From CAWAMR01 sp963783095 (GTDB taxonomy: Bacteria; Planctomycetota; Planctomycetia; Gemmatales; Gemmataceae), in assembly GCA_963783095.1 (NCBI GenBank), contig CAWAMR010000013.1, positions 310,001 through 374,000 of the forward strand: a stretch of 64,000 nucleotides of DNA, given 5' to 3'. A model generated the notes under the pieces. The model was not told the DNA's origin and ran no database searches. It saw only the letters and a program-made list of their open reading frames with translations. How positions within the stretch are numbered: position 1 is the stretch's first letter; each line of letters opens with the position of its first letter. Below are positions 38,376 through 48,360 of the stretch, piece by piece. The translations under genes were made by a program, and so were the position numbers.

Positions 38376-39209
38376 TTACTTATCCCCTTTATAGTCTTCC
38401 GAGTAAGTGCTCTCGTAGACGTACTTTGTCCCTTCGCCCGCGTGGTTGAGCAACTCTTTTTTGATCTTGAAGCGAGCAGCATAATAAAGGCCCGCCTTGG
38501 GGTCGAAATAAATATCTCCCTCCGCCAGCAGCGGCAATAGCGGGATTTGATCGCTCGCTTGGGCCGGCATATCCTTCACGCTCGTGCTGATTCCGACCAC
38601 GTTGTACCCTTTGACCATCGGCTTGCCGGCGTACTTCTGGGTCGCCTCATAGGTTTCGCCCGTACCGGCGGGCGGATCGAGTTTGATGGTATACTTGCGC
38701 TCCCAGGATAGCCCTTCCTTCAATTCCTCTTCCGGCAACGTCATCTTGAAGGGAAGGTCTGCGGCATATCGGCTCGCATTGCCTTTTTTGACTTCCATGA
38801 GACGGCCCTGCGCATCGACCCGCACGATCGCCTGAACCGTTCCGAGCAGTTTCGCCATTTCCTTCTTATTCAGATCGTCCGGCTTCGCGGAATCGAAGAG
38901 GTCAACTTCCCCGTTCGGAAGTTTTTGCTGCCACTGCATCGAAGTGATGGTCATTTCGAGGGTCGCGACGCCCTTGTCGTCGAGATCGGTCACGGTCCAT
39001 TTTCGGCCAACGGTGTGCCTGGTGAAGTGTTCCTGCTGAAGCGGTTTCCCGGTCTTTTCGTCGATCAAGGTTTCGGTCGTCTTGGTGGTCTGCACGACTT
39101 GGTAAACCAGAACCTGCCCTTTTTGCAGGCGAAATCTGGCCGGCTCAGCGCGGGTCTGAAGCGCGCTGAGAACCAAAACCACGACAGCCAAGTTGCAGCT
39201 ACGTACCAT
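38376..39209 (-). CDS. Secreted protein of unknown function (DUF6263-like)
   Basis: 277 residues with a signal peptide (SCNLAVVVLVLSALQTRA). The mature part is beta-rich, with alternating strands (RFRLQKGQVLVYQVVQTTKT, KWTVTDLDDKGVATLEMTI, DIYFDPKAGLYYAARFKIKK). The LQKGQVLVYQV start and the DxxG(V)AxLxMTI pattern resemble DUF6263-type secreted planctomycete proteins, by memory only. ATG 39209 has AGGAG 9 bases upstream. It follows the large redoxin/copper-monooxygenase gene on the same strand by about 105 bp. Confidence 0.65.
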   Translation of the reverse strand: MVRSCNLAVVVLVLSALQTRAEPARFRLQKGQVLVYQVVQTTKTTETLIDEKTGKPLQQEHFTRHTVGRKWTVTDLDDKGVATLEMTITSMQWQQKLPNGEVDLFDSAKPDDLNKKEMAKLLGTVQAIVRVDAQGRLMEVKKGNASRYAADLPFKMTLPEEELKEGLSWERKYTIKLDPPAGTGETYEATQKYAGKPMVKGYNVVGISTSVKDMPAQASDQIPLLPLLAEGDIYFDPKAGLYYAARFKIKKELLNHAGEGTKYVYESTYSEDYKGDK

Positions 39210-39314
39210 ATTCCGGCTCCTAATGCCCCTTCTGTTTCGCAGCGCTATACCAGAACGGGGAGAAGCAAGCCAGATGAGTTTCTGACTTCTGACCTTTGAC
39301 CTCTGGCGCACCGG

Positions 39315-41241
39315 TCAGTCGTTCCCGTCCCCTTGCAGACTCTCGATGTAATCCAATACCCGTTGCTTGAGGAACGGAGGTAACTCGTTGATTTCGTTCT
39401 CATCCAATTTGCCGTCGTTGTTCGTGTCGTGCGGCCTGAATAGGGCCTTGAATTTTTCCGGGATCGCAACTCCCCCTTTGGGGATTTTGACCTCGTCGAG
39501 AATCCCCACCTTGCTCTTCTCGACGGCGATGTCGAAGTAGCCTACCATCATCTCGTTCCAGCTTTGATCGCCCCACTTCACGGTCTTGGTTGGATCGGGA
39601 TTGTTCAGATTTGCCTTCGAGTTGTCGAAGGCTGCGACGGCGTGGATTTTGGTTCCGACCGGCAATGCCTTGGCCTCGCTAAGACGATAGGCCGTCTGCC
39701 AGTTGAAGTCGAAATGCGGCACATCCAGCAAGGTTTCTTTCTTGCCGTCCGGATAAATGGCTTCGTAAGAGAATGATTTGCCGCGCAAGTGCATGTGCGG
39801 CATGAATCCGAGGAGTTGACCGTCAACGCGCATGGTCCGAATCGCTTCGATTTTTTTATTTTCAACTCCAGGTGGAATAATCAATCCTCTTTGATTGGCG
39901 GCGCTGATGGTCCGAACCTCATATTTGATTTTCGCAGGATCGGCAAAGAGAAAGCCGATTTTGCTCAGGTCTTTCTGTTTGGAGCCGTTCGGAGTGTAGT
40001 GGATTTGAAAGAGCAGTTTGGTACCTGCGGGAATGCGCTTGGCCATGCCGTCCGGAAATGGCAATGCCCGCAAACCGGGGACATAAGCGCCAAGAAAACC
40101 GTGGACGCCATTGACGCCGATCATGCCGTCGTGGCCCAGAGCAAAGACGAGAATGTGATGCACTACAGCGCGGTTGCCGGGTTGGGCTTCGAGCGCTGAA
40201 ACCCATTTGTCTTCCTTGAAGTTCGGATCGGCGATGAAGTACTGGTACTTGACGGTGCCCTCGGCCGGCACGTTGAAGGGTGTTGAGCGCATCTCGACGA
40301 TGGCGTCGGGGTGATTGGGCAAATGCCAGCCGGTCTCGGGAAAGTTGGGCGCGGGTGGAAGATCTTTCTTAAATCCTTCGGGTGCCCCCGCTGCAACCCA
40401 GTCCTTGATAAGTTTCTTCTCGACGTCGGTGAGCCTGCGATCGTTGGCAAATTTCCCATGACCGGGGCCGGCATGCCAGGGCGGCATTCGGCCTTCATCG
40501 ACGACTTCGGCGATGGTCTCCGCAAAGCCGGCCGACTGCGTGTAATTGTTGAGTTCGAAGGGTGCGATCTCGCCCTTGCGATGGCATTCGACACAGCGAG
40601 CATTGAAAATTCGGGAAATCTGATTGTTATAGGTGATCGCCGACGACTTAGGCGCACGAGCCCGGCCGATGAAGCATCCCTGCGCTTCCGTTTCCGGCAC
40701 CGCGACTTTTTTTCCGGCGAGCAGTTGGTCGATGGCGTTGACGAGATCCTTGCTGGAAGGTCTATCGCGCCGAACGCTGATGCCGTATTGATCGTCGATC
40801 CGGCCCGCATATCGAATCATTCGCCGGGCATCCAGCACAAATACGGTTGGGGTGCGCTGGACTGCGAACTGATCGGCAACCTTGTTGCCGAGATCCTTGA
40901 GAATCGGAAATTCGATTTCGTGGATGCGCATAGGCGGCGATGGCCGAGACGGCATCCTGCGAATTGCTGTTGATGCCGAGGAAGACAACGCCTTTCTTCT
41001 CATACTCTTTGGCCAATTTTCCGAGTTTGGGACCATACAGTTTGGCCAGCACGCAGTCGGTGCCGACGAAAGCGACGACCACAAGTTTGGCATTCTTGTA
41101 TTGGTCGAGGGAACAATTTTTTCCGCGAAAGTCTTGCAAGGTGAAGGGATCGATTTTTCGACCCAGGAGAGATTTTTCTTCAGCGTAAGACCAGCCCGCA
41201 AATGCAATTACCATCAAACCCACAAGGGGATAGTGCATCAT
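39315..41241 (-). CDS. Redoxin-cytochrome-copper monooxygenase-EF-hand fusion protein, frameshifted
   Basis: About 642-residue exported protein. The signal (LVGLMVIAFAGWSYA) precedes a thioredoxin-like AhpC/TSA domain (KLVVVAFVGTDCVLAKLYGP). A cytochrome segment follows with one CVECH haem motif (RIFNARCVECHRKGEIAPFE). The C-terminal half resembles copper type II ascorbate-dependent monooxygenases: HHILVFALG, FQIHYTPNG, MPHMHLRGKSFSYEA. An EF-hand, DTNNDGKLDENEI, closes it. The redoxin cysteine pair is reduced to a single C (TDCVLA). One frame change near 40930. Such fusions are known from planctomycetes but their substrate is not. Confidence 0.85.
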
Positions 41242-41361
41242 GACACCTTTTCCGGACGAGAAATGAGAGATTCATGAATGATACCTGACTGGCGTCAAAA
41301 ATGTAAGTAAATAATTGATGAAACCGCGCTGAAAAGTCGCAAAACGAATGGACGCCAATGT

Positions 41362-42390
41362 TTAGGGGTGAGGTACATGTGGAACATCCGATGGCCCCGT
41401 CGGCGGCACTGGGAGGGCAAGTTGCTCGTAGAAAAGAAGAAGCAAATCAGACACCAAGAAGACGAGAAGCAGAATTCCGAGAAGACTCAAATGCACGATT
41501 CTTTCTTCATTACAGGTAACGGGAAATCCCCCTGACAGCGAAATCAAAACCCACAATGAAATCAACCACGCCGTCGGCATCCGCATCTGTTTCCATTGCC
41601 GATGACCTCTTCCAAGAGTTCGCCAGAAACCCAAGCCCAACAGACATGACATGACCAGCGAAGGCGGAATCAAACTCCACCAGATCGATTCACCGAAAGT
41701 TGAAAAATGAGTACGGAGACATCGCGAATCGTCCAGCCAATTTCCGCCATAGACGATAGTATCCAAATGGACCCGAATCCATAAATTCGCTAGACCAAAA
41801 CCCCCTAGCGGAGCCAGGGCCAGGACGAGCATGGCCGTTATCATTGGTCTCGTCCACGGCTTGCACTCCGGTCGATTTTTTCTCATGGGCGCCGCGAATC
41901 GAACCGCCAACATCCCGACAATGGTCATGAATACCATCGTTGCCATCTGTCCGCCCCGTTGCACCTCAGATGCAAACACCCATAGCATTCCGCAAAGAAT
42001 CCACACCGAAATGCAAACAAGAGCCAAATAGAATGGGCGTTCCATTAATCGATCGAACTGCGACCAAATGATGAGCAGCAATCCCACGGCCGACAATTTC
42101 ATCACCATGGAAAGGTAGAAAATCACGTCGGGGCTTGTGTTATACGACTCGCCTGGCATCGCCGACCACAAAAACAATAGCGCTACAACCATTGCCGGAA
42201 GAATTCCATGCACGGTCCATTCAGCCCAGAAGCCCAAATAAATTGCGAGCAAAATGGTCCCTGTGGCATACCAGCGGTCATTGCTAAAATGCGCTGGCAA
42301 ATGGGAAAAGCCGAATAACCAAACGGTCAGGCATCCGAGGAAAAGATAACTCAGGTAGGGCGTTCGAGTGGATGCGTGAGAGTCGTCCAT
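41362..42390 (-). CDS. Polytopic membrane protein, hypothetical
   Basis: 342 residues with about eight to nine membrane helices, e.g. YLFLGCLTVWLFGFSHLPA, VVALLFLWSAMP, LSAVGLLLIIWSQF, ITAMLVLALAPLGGFGLANL, IPPSLVMSCLLGLGFW and LLGILLLVFLVSDLLLLFY. No catalytic motif stands out; a small Cys/His content argues against a redox role. No family assigned. The gene stands alone. The 445 bp upstream (42391-42834) hold only a promoter/hairpin unit described separately. Confidence 0.65.
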   Translation of the reverse strand: MDDSHASTRTPYLSYLFLGCLTVWLFGFSHLPAHFSNDRWYATGTILLAIYLGFWAEWTVHGILPAMVVALLFLWSAMPGESYNTSPDVIFYLSMVMKLSAVGLLLIIWSQFDRLMERPFYLALVCISVWILCGMLWVFASEVQRGGQMATMVFMTIVGMLAVRFAAPMRKNRPECKPWTRPMITAMLVLALAPLGGFGLANLWIRVHLDTIVYGGNWLDDSRCLRTHFSTFGESIWWSLIPPSLVMSCLLGLGFWRTLGRGHRQWKQMRMPTAWLISLWVLISLSGGFPVTCNEERIVHLSLLGILLLVFLVSDLLLLFYEQLALPVPPTGPSDVPHVPHP

Positions 42391-42581
42391 ACATGGCGAT
42401 CCTGAATAGATGGAGACATAAATCCATCGGTGATCGATGACAGCAAATCGCGTGGAAACTCATTCCTGTCCCGGAATATTGCCGGTTTCCGCAAACTGCA
42501 ACGATTTACAGGCATTATACCGCGCCGCAAGAAGAATAATTGGCATGGAATTTGCTCTGAAGAAAATTCTTCCCCTCGGCC

Positions 42582-42677
42582 TTGACACGCATCAACCTTT
42601 TCCCATACGATGACCCTGTAATTCACCCTCTTCGGTTTCCAACCCCATCGAGCAATCCTATCCGGTGGGGTTTTTTT
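42582..42677 (+). ncRNA. Candidate small RNA or leader: promoter plus intrinsic terminator
   Basis: TTGACA (42582-42587) and TACGAT (42606-42611) are spaced 18 bp apart, a plausible sigma-70 promoter. A short unit of about 60 bases ends in AACCCCA...TGGGGTT (42641-42672) followed by seven T, a good intrinsic terminator. No ORF lies inside. It could be a small RNA, or an attenuated leader of the gene at 42835. Confidence 0.35.
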
Positions 42678-42834
42678 ACCTGGATCGAACACTCCCCAGG
42701 TTGACCTTCGTCCTGACGATTTTCACACCTCCGGACGATGTATGCGCTTGCATCCCGACGTGAACCGTTTGCACGGTACTTTGCCGGGCTATGGATACCG
42801 AACCCCTTGTTCCCTCGTGTTTAGGAGAAGGACG

Positions 42835-43227
42835 ATGCCGCTTTCTGCTTGCCTTGAGGAGTTGCGGAACGAGTGGTTTCCCCATATCACCGATGCCGGG
42901 CTGGACCGCATCGTCGAACTTCTGCAACAGGGAAGCCCCCTCTTGATTCACGGCGCGTTTACGCGCGCCCCAGCGCAGGGCTGTATCGCCTCCCACATTG
43001 CCTGGCATCATCCGCGAACCTGCCAGCTTACCCAGGAAGCTGGGATTACCTGGCTGGGCCGCATTGCCGGATTGAACCCGGCAACCTCCAAGGTTATCGC
43101 TGCCTGGGACACGGAGGGCAACCACAACTACACCCTTCGAACCGCACTGCTCGAAGCATGCAAGGAAGAACGAGACCGACGCCAGTCCGATAAACATATC
43201 CAGATGGAAACATATGAGCATGTGTAA
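42835..43227 (+). CDS. Hypothetical protein
   Basis: 130-residue soluble, mostly helical protein (ACLEELRNEWFPHITDAGLD, RIVELLQQGSPLLIHGAFTR, NYTLRTALLEACKEERDRR). AGGAGAAGG lies 5 bases before ATG 42835, chosen over an upstream in-frame ATG at 42742 for this reason. Resemblance in parts to small planctomycete regulatory-type proteins, but no domain can be named. Followed by a short GC-rich imperfect palindrome (43228-43320) and the methyltransferase. Confidence 0.6.
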   Translation: MPLSACLEELRNEWFPHITDAGLDRIVELLQQGSPLLIHGAFTRAPAQGCIASHIAWHHPRTCQLTQEAGITWLGRIAGLNPATSKVIAAWDTEGNHNYTLRTALLEACKEERDRRQSDKHIQMETYEHV

Positions 43228-43322
43228 ATCGGGCGCGGAATACGGGACGCGGGCGCGAAATAAAATCTGGTGATTTGCATTTTCCGCGCCCCGCGCCCGC
43301 ATTCCGCATCCCGTGGGTTGTT

Positions 43323-43973
43323 ATGATTCCTCGTATCCTTGAACCCGAAGCGATGGACACGTCCGAAGAGGCGCTCGACTACGACGCGATGGACCATTGC
43401 ACCGTCAATCGCCTTTTTGTCGGCGATTTCCTCGCTGTCTGGAACCAGCGAAGTCCCATCCTCGACATCGGCACTGGTACCGCGCGAATCCCAATTGAGT
43501 TTTGTCGCCAGTCTGCCCTTGGCGAGGTGATCGGCATCGATCTGGCGGAAGAGATGCTCAAGCTGGGACAAGTCAACATCGACCGCGAAGGACTTGGCGC
43601 ACGCATCAAGCTGGAACGGATTGACGCCAAGCGGATGCCTTACCCAACCGGCGCTTTCCAGGCGATCATGTCCAACAGTATCGTTCATCACATCCCGGAA
43701 CCCTGCGCCATGTTCGCGGAACTGGTCCGGGTGGCCGCCAGGGGAGCCACGATTTTCCTGCGCGATTTGCTCCGCCCCGCCGATGAAGTGACATTGCGAC
43801 AACTGGTTGACACCTATGCTGCCGGCGCGAATGACCATCAAAGGCAACTCTTCGGTGAATCGCTGCACGCTGCTTTGACCCTTTTCGAAGTCCAGGAGAT
43901 TGTGGCCAGTGTGGGCTTTGATCCGCAGAACGTGCGCCAAACCAGCGATCGCCATTGGACGTGGATTGCTTGA
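43323..43973 (+). CDS. Class I SAM-dependent methyltransferase
   Basis: 216 residues with Rossmann-type motifs: motif I ILDIGTGTARIPIEF (SAM-binding G-x-G-x-x), motif II IGIDLAEEML with its acidic residue, motif III RIDAKRMPYPTGAF and post-motif SNSIVHHIPEP. This is a Methyltransf_11/25-like enzyme acting on a small molecule or protein; the substrate is not evident. ATG 43323 follows the spacer with the GC-rich palindrome. The gene is intact and stands alone, with a truncated DUF1501 fragment convergent 42 bp downstream. Confidence 0.85.
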   Translation: MIPRILEPEAMDTSEEALDYDAMDHCTVNRLFVGDFLAVWNQRSPILDIGTGTARIPIEFCRQSALGEVIGIDLAEEMLKLGQVNIDREGLGARIKLERIDAKRMPYPTGAFQAIMSNSIVHHIPEPCAMFAELVRVAARGATIFLRDLLRPADEVTLRQLVDTYAAGANDHQRQLFGESLHAALTLFEVQEIVASVGFDPQNVRQTSDRHWTWIA

Positions 43974-44015
43974 TCTCAAATTGCCTCGTATGGCATTCGG
44001 AACGATGCAGAAGCG

Positions 44016-44374
44016 TCAGGAGAGGATTTCTCGAATTGGCTTGCTGCCGTGCGCAACCGGAATGGGCTTGTTCGTCCGGTCATAAATCGGCATCTCCGAG
44101 TCAATCCCCAGGCACTCATAAACAGTAGCGCATACGTCACCCGTGCTGACGGGCCGGTCCTTCACGGATGCGGCGTGAGCATCCGACTCACCGTATGGTG
44201 TTCCGCCGCGAATACCACCGCCGAAGAAGACCACAGAATAGCAATAGCTCCAGTGGTCTCGTCCTGCCGTTTTGTTGACGCCCGGTGTTCGGCCAAAATC
44301 GCTGTGGATCAAGATCAATGTGTCGTCGAGACGTCCGCGCTCATCCAAATCCTCGATCAGCGTCGGTAGGCAGT
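44016..44374 (-). pseudogene. Truncated DUF1501 gene, C-terminal fragment
   Basis: Reads CLPTLIEDLDERGRLDDTLI, IHSDFGRTPGVNKTAGRDHW, FFGGGIRGGTPYGESD and GDVCATVYECLGID, which is the last quarter of a DUF1501 protein. The 5' end stops abruptly at the 39-bp tandem repeats. No start codon or Tat signal remains, so this is a remnant, presumably cut by repeat-mediated deletion. It is too far from the other DUF1501 genes to be their missing part. Confidence 0.8.
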
Positions 44375-44517
44375 CTTAAAGAGCCGCGCACGCAGTAAGC
44401 GGTTGGCTTCAGTCCCAAAGAGCCGCGCACGCAGTAAGCGGTTGGCTTCAGTCCCAAAGCGCCGCGCACGCAGTAAGTGGTTGACGGCACCGCTTACTAC
44501 GTGCGCGGCTCTTTGGG
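44372..44517. repeat. Three 39-bp tandem repeats ending in a hairpin
   Basis: Units begin at 44372, 44411 and 44450 (AGTCCCAAAG, then CGCGCACGCAGTAAG). The third unit pairs with an inverted copy at 44488-44517 (CCGCTTACTACGTGCGCGGC), giving a stem of about 28 bp around a 7-base loop. Units 1 and 2 differ at two positions. No spacers of constant length, so not CRISPR. Confidence 0.85.
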
Positions 44518-44562
44518 TCGTTCCCAAGTGGGATTCAGACCGTTGCCCGAACGGTTCTTCCG

Positions 44563-44658
44563 GTCAGAACGGAATTGCCGATAGATCGGCAAGCAAACGC
44601 GAACACCTTGTTTAGTTCCTCAATAGTCTTGATGTTGTCAGAACGGAATTGCCGATAG
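44563..44658. repeat. 22-bp direct repeat pair
   Basis: GTCAGAACGGAATTGCCGAT(AG) occurs at 44563-44584 and 44637-44658, 74 bp apart, within the gene-free stretch (44375-44823) before the TPR genes. The stretch otherwise contains the 39-bp repeats and presumably the TPR promoter. Confidence 0.7.
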
Positions 44659-44823
44659 GTTCCCCACACAAAACGCGACGATCAAAAGGTCAGTATGACA
44701 GCGTAACGGCCTCTCCAAAGAGTCTCTGTTGTCAACGATACTCATCCCCATCCCTCATTGCATCTCGCGCGTTTTCGGGCGACAATCTCAACCATCCATT
44801 CCCTACCTTTTCGAGGTAGCCCC

Positions 44824-47104
44824 ATGAAACGCTCTCTCGCTGTATTGCTGATCGCGTTGGCACCGCTCACTGCCGCTCATGCCGAAGAGAAAGACGACTG
44901 GACCGGCGAGTGGGTTCTGCCGCGTAAACAGAAGGTTCCGATGTGCGATAAGGACGGGAAGCCGCTCGGTGCCTCGTTCGACGCCGCCGGCAAGGTGCTC
45001 TCGACGGAGAAGACGCGTCTTGAAGTCCGGCTCAGCCAAAGTCGCGGTACGTTCGAGGGGTACGTGTTCAAGACCGATGTCGTGAAGTTGGCCGACGCCC
45101 CGGCGTTCTACACCAACTTGATTCGCGCGGACGGGAAGTCCGCATGGGCCTGGCGAATGCGGGCAGAAGCGAAGTCGCTGAAAGGGGAACACGGCAGCGC
45201 CATTGAGGATCTCACCGAGGCCCTCCGCCTCGACCCCAAAGATGTTTTCGCTTTCTTGGGCCGCGGGATTCGCGGACTTACAAGGGAGAGTACGACAAGG
45301 CGATCGAAGACTGCGCCGAGGCCATCCGGCTCGACCCGAAGCAAGTCCTCGCTTACGTGTACCGCGGAAGGGCGTGGGCTTTCCAGGATAAGTACGACAA
45401 GGCGATCCAAGATTACTCCGAAGCGATCCGGCTCGATCCGAAATCCGCAGCTGGGTACAGCGGGCGGGCTTTGGTCTGGAATGCCCAGAATGAATACGAC
45501 AAGGCGATCAAGGATTTTACAGATGCCATCCGCGCCGATCCGAAAAATATTGCTGCTTTCTTTGGCCGCGGAAACGTCTGGCTCACCAAGAAGGATTACG
45601 AGAAGGCGATCAAGGATTACACCGAGCTCATCCGACTCGAATCGCGCCTGGGTCGAACGGATCAGACTGCGAACCTGAATTTGGTAAACGCCTTCAACGT
45701 CCGAGCCTCGGCGTGGGCTGCCCTGAAGAACTACGACAAGGCGATCGAGGATTACACCGAGGTCATCCGACTCGAGCCGAAGTTTTCCGCCCCTTACTTG
45801 AGCCGCGCAGACGCGTGGATAGCCAAGAAGGAGTACGAGAAGGGGATCAAGGATTACACCGACTTCATCCGACTCAATCCGTTTTTGGCATCAATCGCGT
45901 TCGACGCCCGGGGGCATGCGTGGTCTGCCTTGAAGGATTACGACAAGGCGATCAAGGACTACACCGAGGTCATTCGACTTAATCCGATGGATCCTATCAC
46001 TTTCTTGATTCGTGGAGAAGCGTGGGTTTCCAAGAAGGATTACGACAAGGCGATCGCGGATTTCAACGAGGTCATCCGACTCGATCCGAAAAACGTGGAG
46101 GCATTTTGCAGCTCGCGGGATGGCGTGGCGTGACAAGAAGGACTACGAGAAGGCGATCGCGGATTACACCGAAGCGATTCGACTCGATCCGAATTTCGCG
46201 GTGGCTTTCACCGGCCGCGCAGAGGCGTGGCTTGACAAGAAGGATTACGACAAGGCGATCAAGGACTACACCGAGGTCATCCGACTCGAGCCGAAAAACG
46301 TGGAGGCATTTGGTGCCCGCGGGATTGCGTGGCGGGACAAGAAGGACTACGAGAAGGCGATCGCGGATTTCGACGAAGCCATCCGACTCAAGCCGCAAAT
46401 CGCAGACTTGTTCGCCGGCCGCGGAACGGTGTGGGCTGACAAGAAGGATTACGACAAGGCGATCAAAGATTACACCGAAGCGATCCGACTCGATCCGAAA
46501 TTCGCGGAGGCTTTCAACGGCCGCGGAAACGCGTGGGCTTTCAAGAAAGAATACGACAAGGCGTTCAAGGATTACACCGAGGCCATCCGACTCGATCGCA
46601 ATTCGCAGACGCGTTCCACTGTCGCGGAGAAGCGTGGGCTTTCAAGAAAGAGTACGACAAGGCGATCAAAGATTACACCGAAGCGATCCGACTCGATCCG
46701 CAATTCGCAGACACGTTCGATAGCCGGGGGTTTGCGTGGCTTAAGAAGAAGGACCACGACAAGGCGCTCAAAGATTTCACCGAGGCCATCCGATTGGACC
46801 CAAAAGACGCCCATTCTCTGGGTCATCTGGCATGGCTGTATGCAACCAGCTCGGATGCGAAGTTCCGTGATGGCAAGAAGGCGGTTGCATACGGAACCAA
46901 AGCCTGTGACCTGACCGGCTGGAAAGTTGGCTCCGCGCTGGCCTCGTTGGCTGCGGCCTATGCCGAATCGGGAGACTTTGAGAAAGCCGTCAAATATCAA
47001 AAGCAGGCTCTCGAAGACAAAGACGCCGAAAAGGAGTCAGGCGATAAGTGGCGCATATGCACCTCAAACTTTATGAGCAGAAGAAGCCGTACCGTGAGCC
47101 ATAG
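44824..47104 (+). CDS. Secreted TPR-repeat protein, frameshifted
   Basis: About 760 residues. A signal peptide (RSLAVLLIALAPLTAAHA) precedes a domain of about 80 residues (WTGEWVLPRKQKVPMCDKDG, LEVRLSQSRGTFEGYVFKTD) and roughly 16 TPR units of 34 residues (consensus YDKAIKDYTEAIRLDPK). The protein ends GDKWRM / LKLYEQKKPYREP, read across a last frame change. Frame changes near 45265, 46120, 46600 and 47050. ATG 44824 opens the signal peptide; GAGGTAG lies before it. It is likely a scaffold for protein contacts in the periplasm. The next gene is a paralogue with the same ending. Confidence 0.85.
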
Positions 47105-47185
47105 ACGACCTGCATCCGTGGCGAAAAGCCGTATTCGCCGGGAGTTCATCCCCAACATCCATTCCCGAATTTTAGAGGTGGCCTC

Positions 47186-48280
47186 ATGAAACTCTCCTAC
47201 GCCGTGTTACTGATCGGGTTCGTACCGCTCACTGCCGCTGCCGGCCCCCGCAGAATCATCTTGAATTACGCCAACGCGTCCGCGTTGGCCGGCCGCGGAA
47301 CCGCCTGGCTTAAAGCGGGGGAGTACGACAAGGCGATCCAAGATTTCACCGAGGCCATTCGACTCGATCCGACGGATTTCCGCCTGTTCATCAACCGCGG
47401 AAGTGCGTGGGTTTTGAAGAGGGACTACGACAACGCGATCCAAGATTACACCGAGGCCATCCGTCTCAACCCGACTGCTCCTGGCGCTATCATGGGCCGA
47501 GGAAGCGCCTGGGCTTACAAGAAGGAATACGACAAGGCGATCGAGGATTACAACGAAGCGATCCGAGTTTGTCCGGATTTTGCAGGCCCGTTCTACGGCC
47601 GTGCAGCTGTGCGGTATGCCCAGAAGGACTACGACAAGGCGATCAAGGATTTCACCGAGGCCATCCGGCTCGATCCGACGGACGCCCGCGTGTTCGTCAA
47701 CCGTGGATGGATGTGGTATGAGAAAAAAGACTACGATAAGGCGATCGAGGATTACACCGAAGCGATCCGACTCAATCCGCAATTCGCGAGCGCGTTCAGA
47801 AAACGGGCGTTGGCGCGGGCCAAGAAGAAGGAGTACGACAAGGCGATCGAGGATTTCACCGAGGTTATCCGACTCGACCCGCAATCCGAGTGGTTCCGGC
47901 ACCGCGGGGATGCATGGGCTAACAAGAGGGAATACGACAAGGCGATCAACGATTACACCGAGGCCATCCGACTCGATCCGAAGGACGCCTACGCCCTCCG
48001 TGACCTGGCATGGCTGTACTCGACATGCCCGAATGCGAAGTTCCGTGACGGCAAGAAGGCGGTTACCGTTGCGACCCAAGCCTGTGAGCTTACCGGCTGG
48101 AAAGACGGCTACAAGCTAAACACGTTGGCCGCGGCTTATGCCGAATCGGGAGACTTCGAGAAAGCCCTCAAATACCAAAAGCAGGCTCTCGAAGACAAAG
48201 TCGCCGAAAAGGAGTTAGGCGATAAGTGGCGCATGCGCCTCAAACTTTATGAGCAGAAGCAGCCCTACCATGAGCCATAG
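47186..48280 (+). CDS. Secreted TPR-repeat protein, intact paralogue
   Basis: 364 residues: a signal peptide (LSYAVLLIGFVPLTAAAG) directly followed by seven to eight TPR units (YDKAIQDFTEAIRLDPT, YDKAIEDYNEAIRVCPD, YDKAINDYTEAIRLDPK). The C-terminal block (DLAWLYSTCPNAKFRDGKKA, then LKYQKQALEDK) matches the previous gene almost residue for residue. It lacks that gene's N-terminal domain. GAGGTGG precedes ATG 47186. The pair clearly arose by tandem duplication with domain loss or gain. No binding partner can be named. Confidence 0.88.
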   Translation: MKLSYAVLLIGFVPLTAAAGPRRIILNYANASALAGRGTAWLKAGEYDKAIQDFTEAIRLDPTDFRLFINRGSAWVLKRDYDNAIQDYTEAIRLNPTAPGAIMGRGSAWAYKKEYDKAIEDYNEAIRVCPDFAGPFYGRAAVRYAQKDYDKAIKDFTEAIRLDPTDARVFVNRGWMWYEKKDYDKAIEDYTEAIRLNPQFASAFRKRALARAKKKEYDKAIEDFTEVIRLDPQSEWFRHRGDAWANKREYDKAINDYTEAIRLDPKDAYALRDLAWLYSTCPNAKFRDGKKAVTVATQACELTGWKDGYKLNTLAAAYAESGDFEKALKYQKQALEDKVAEKELGDKWRMRLKLYEQKQPYHEP

Positions 48281-48360
48281 ACGACCTGCATCCGCGGCGA
48301 AAAAATCGCCGCAATCGATGCCTTTAACTGAACACTGAACACTGAACACTAAATGATGAT

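Noticed and set aside
43228..43322. GC-rich imperfect palindrome as a mobile element
   Set aside because: GCGCGGAAT and similar words recur, but arms are too imperfect and no flanking duplication is visible.
44372..44517. Possible CRISPR array
   Set aside because: Three contiguous 39-bp repeats with no spacers, and a fourth, inverted copy; no cas genes.
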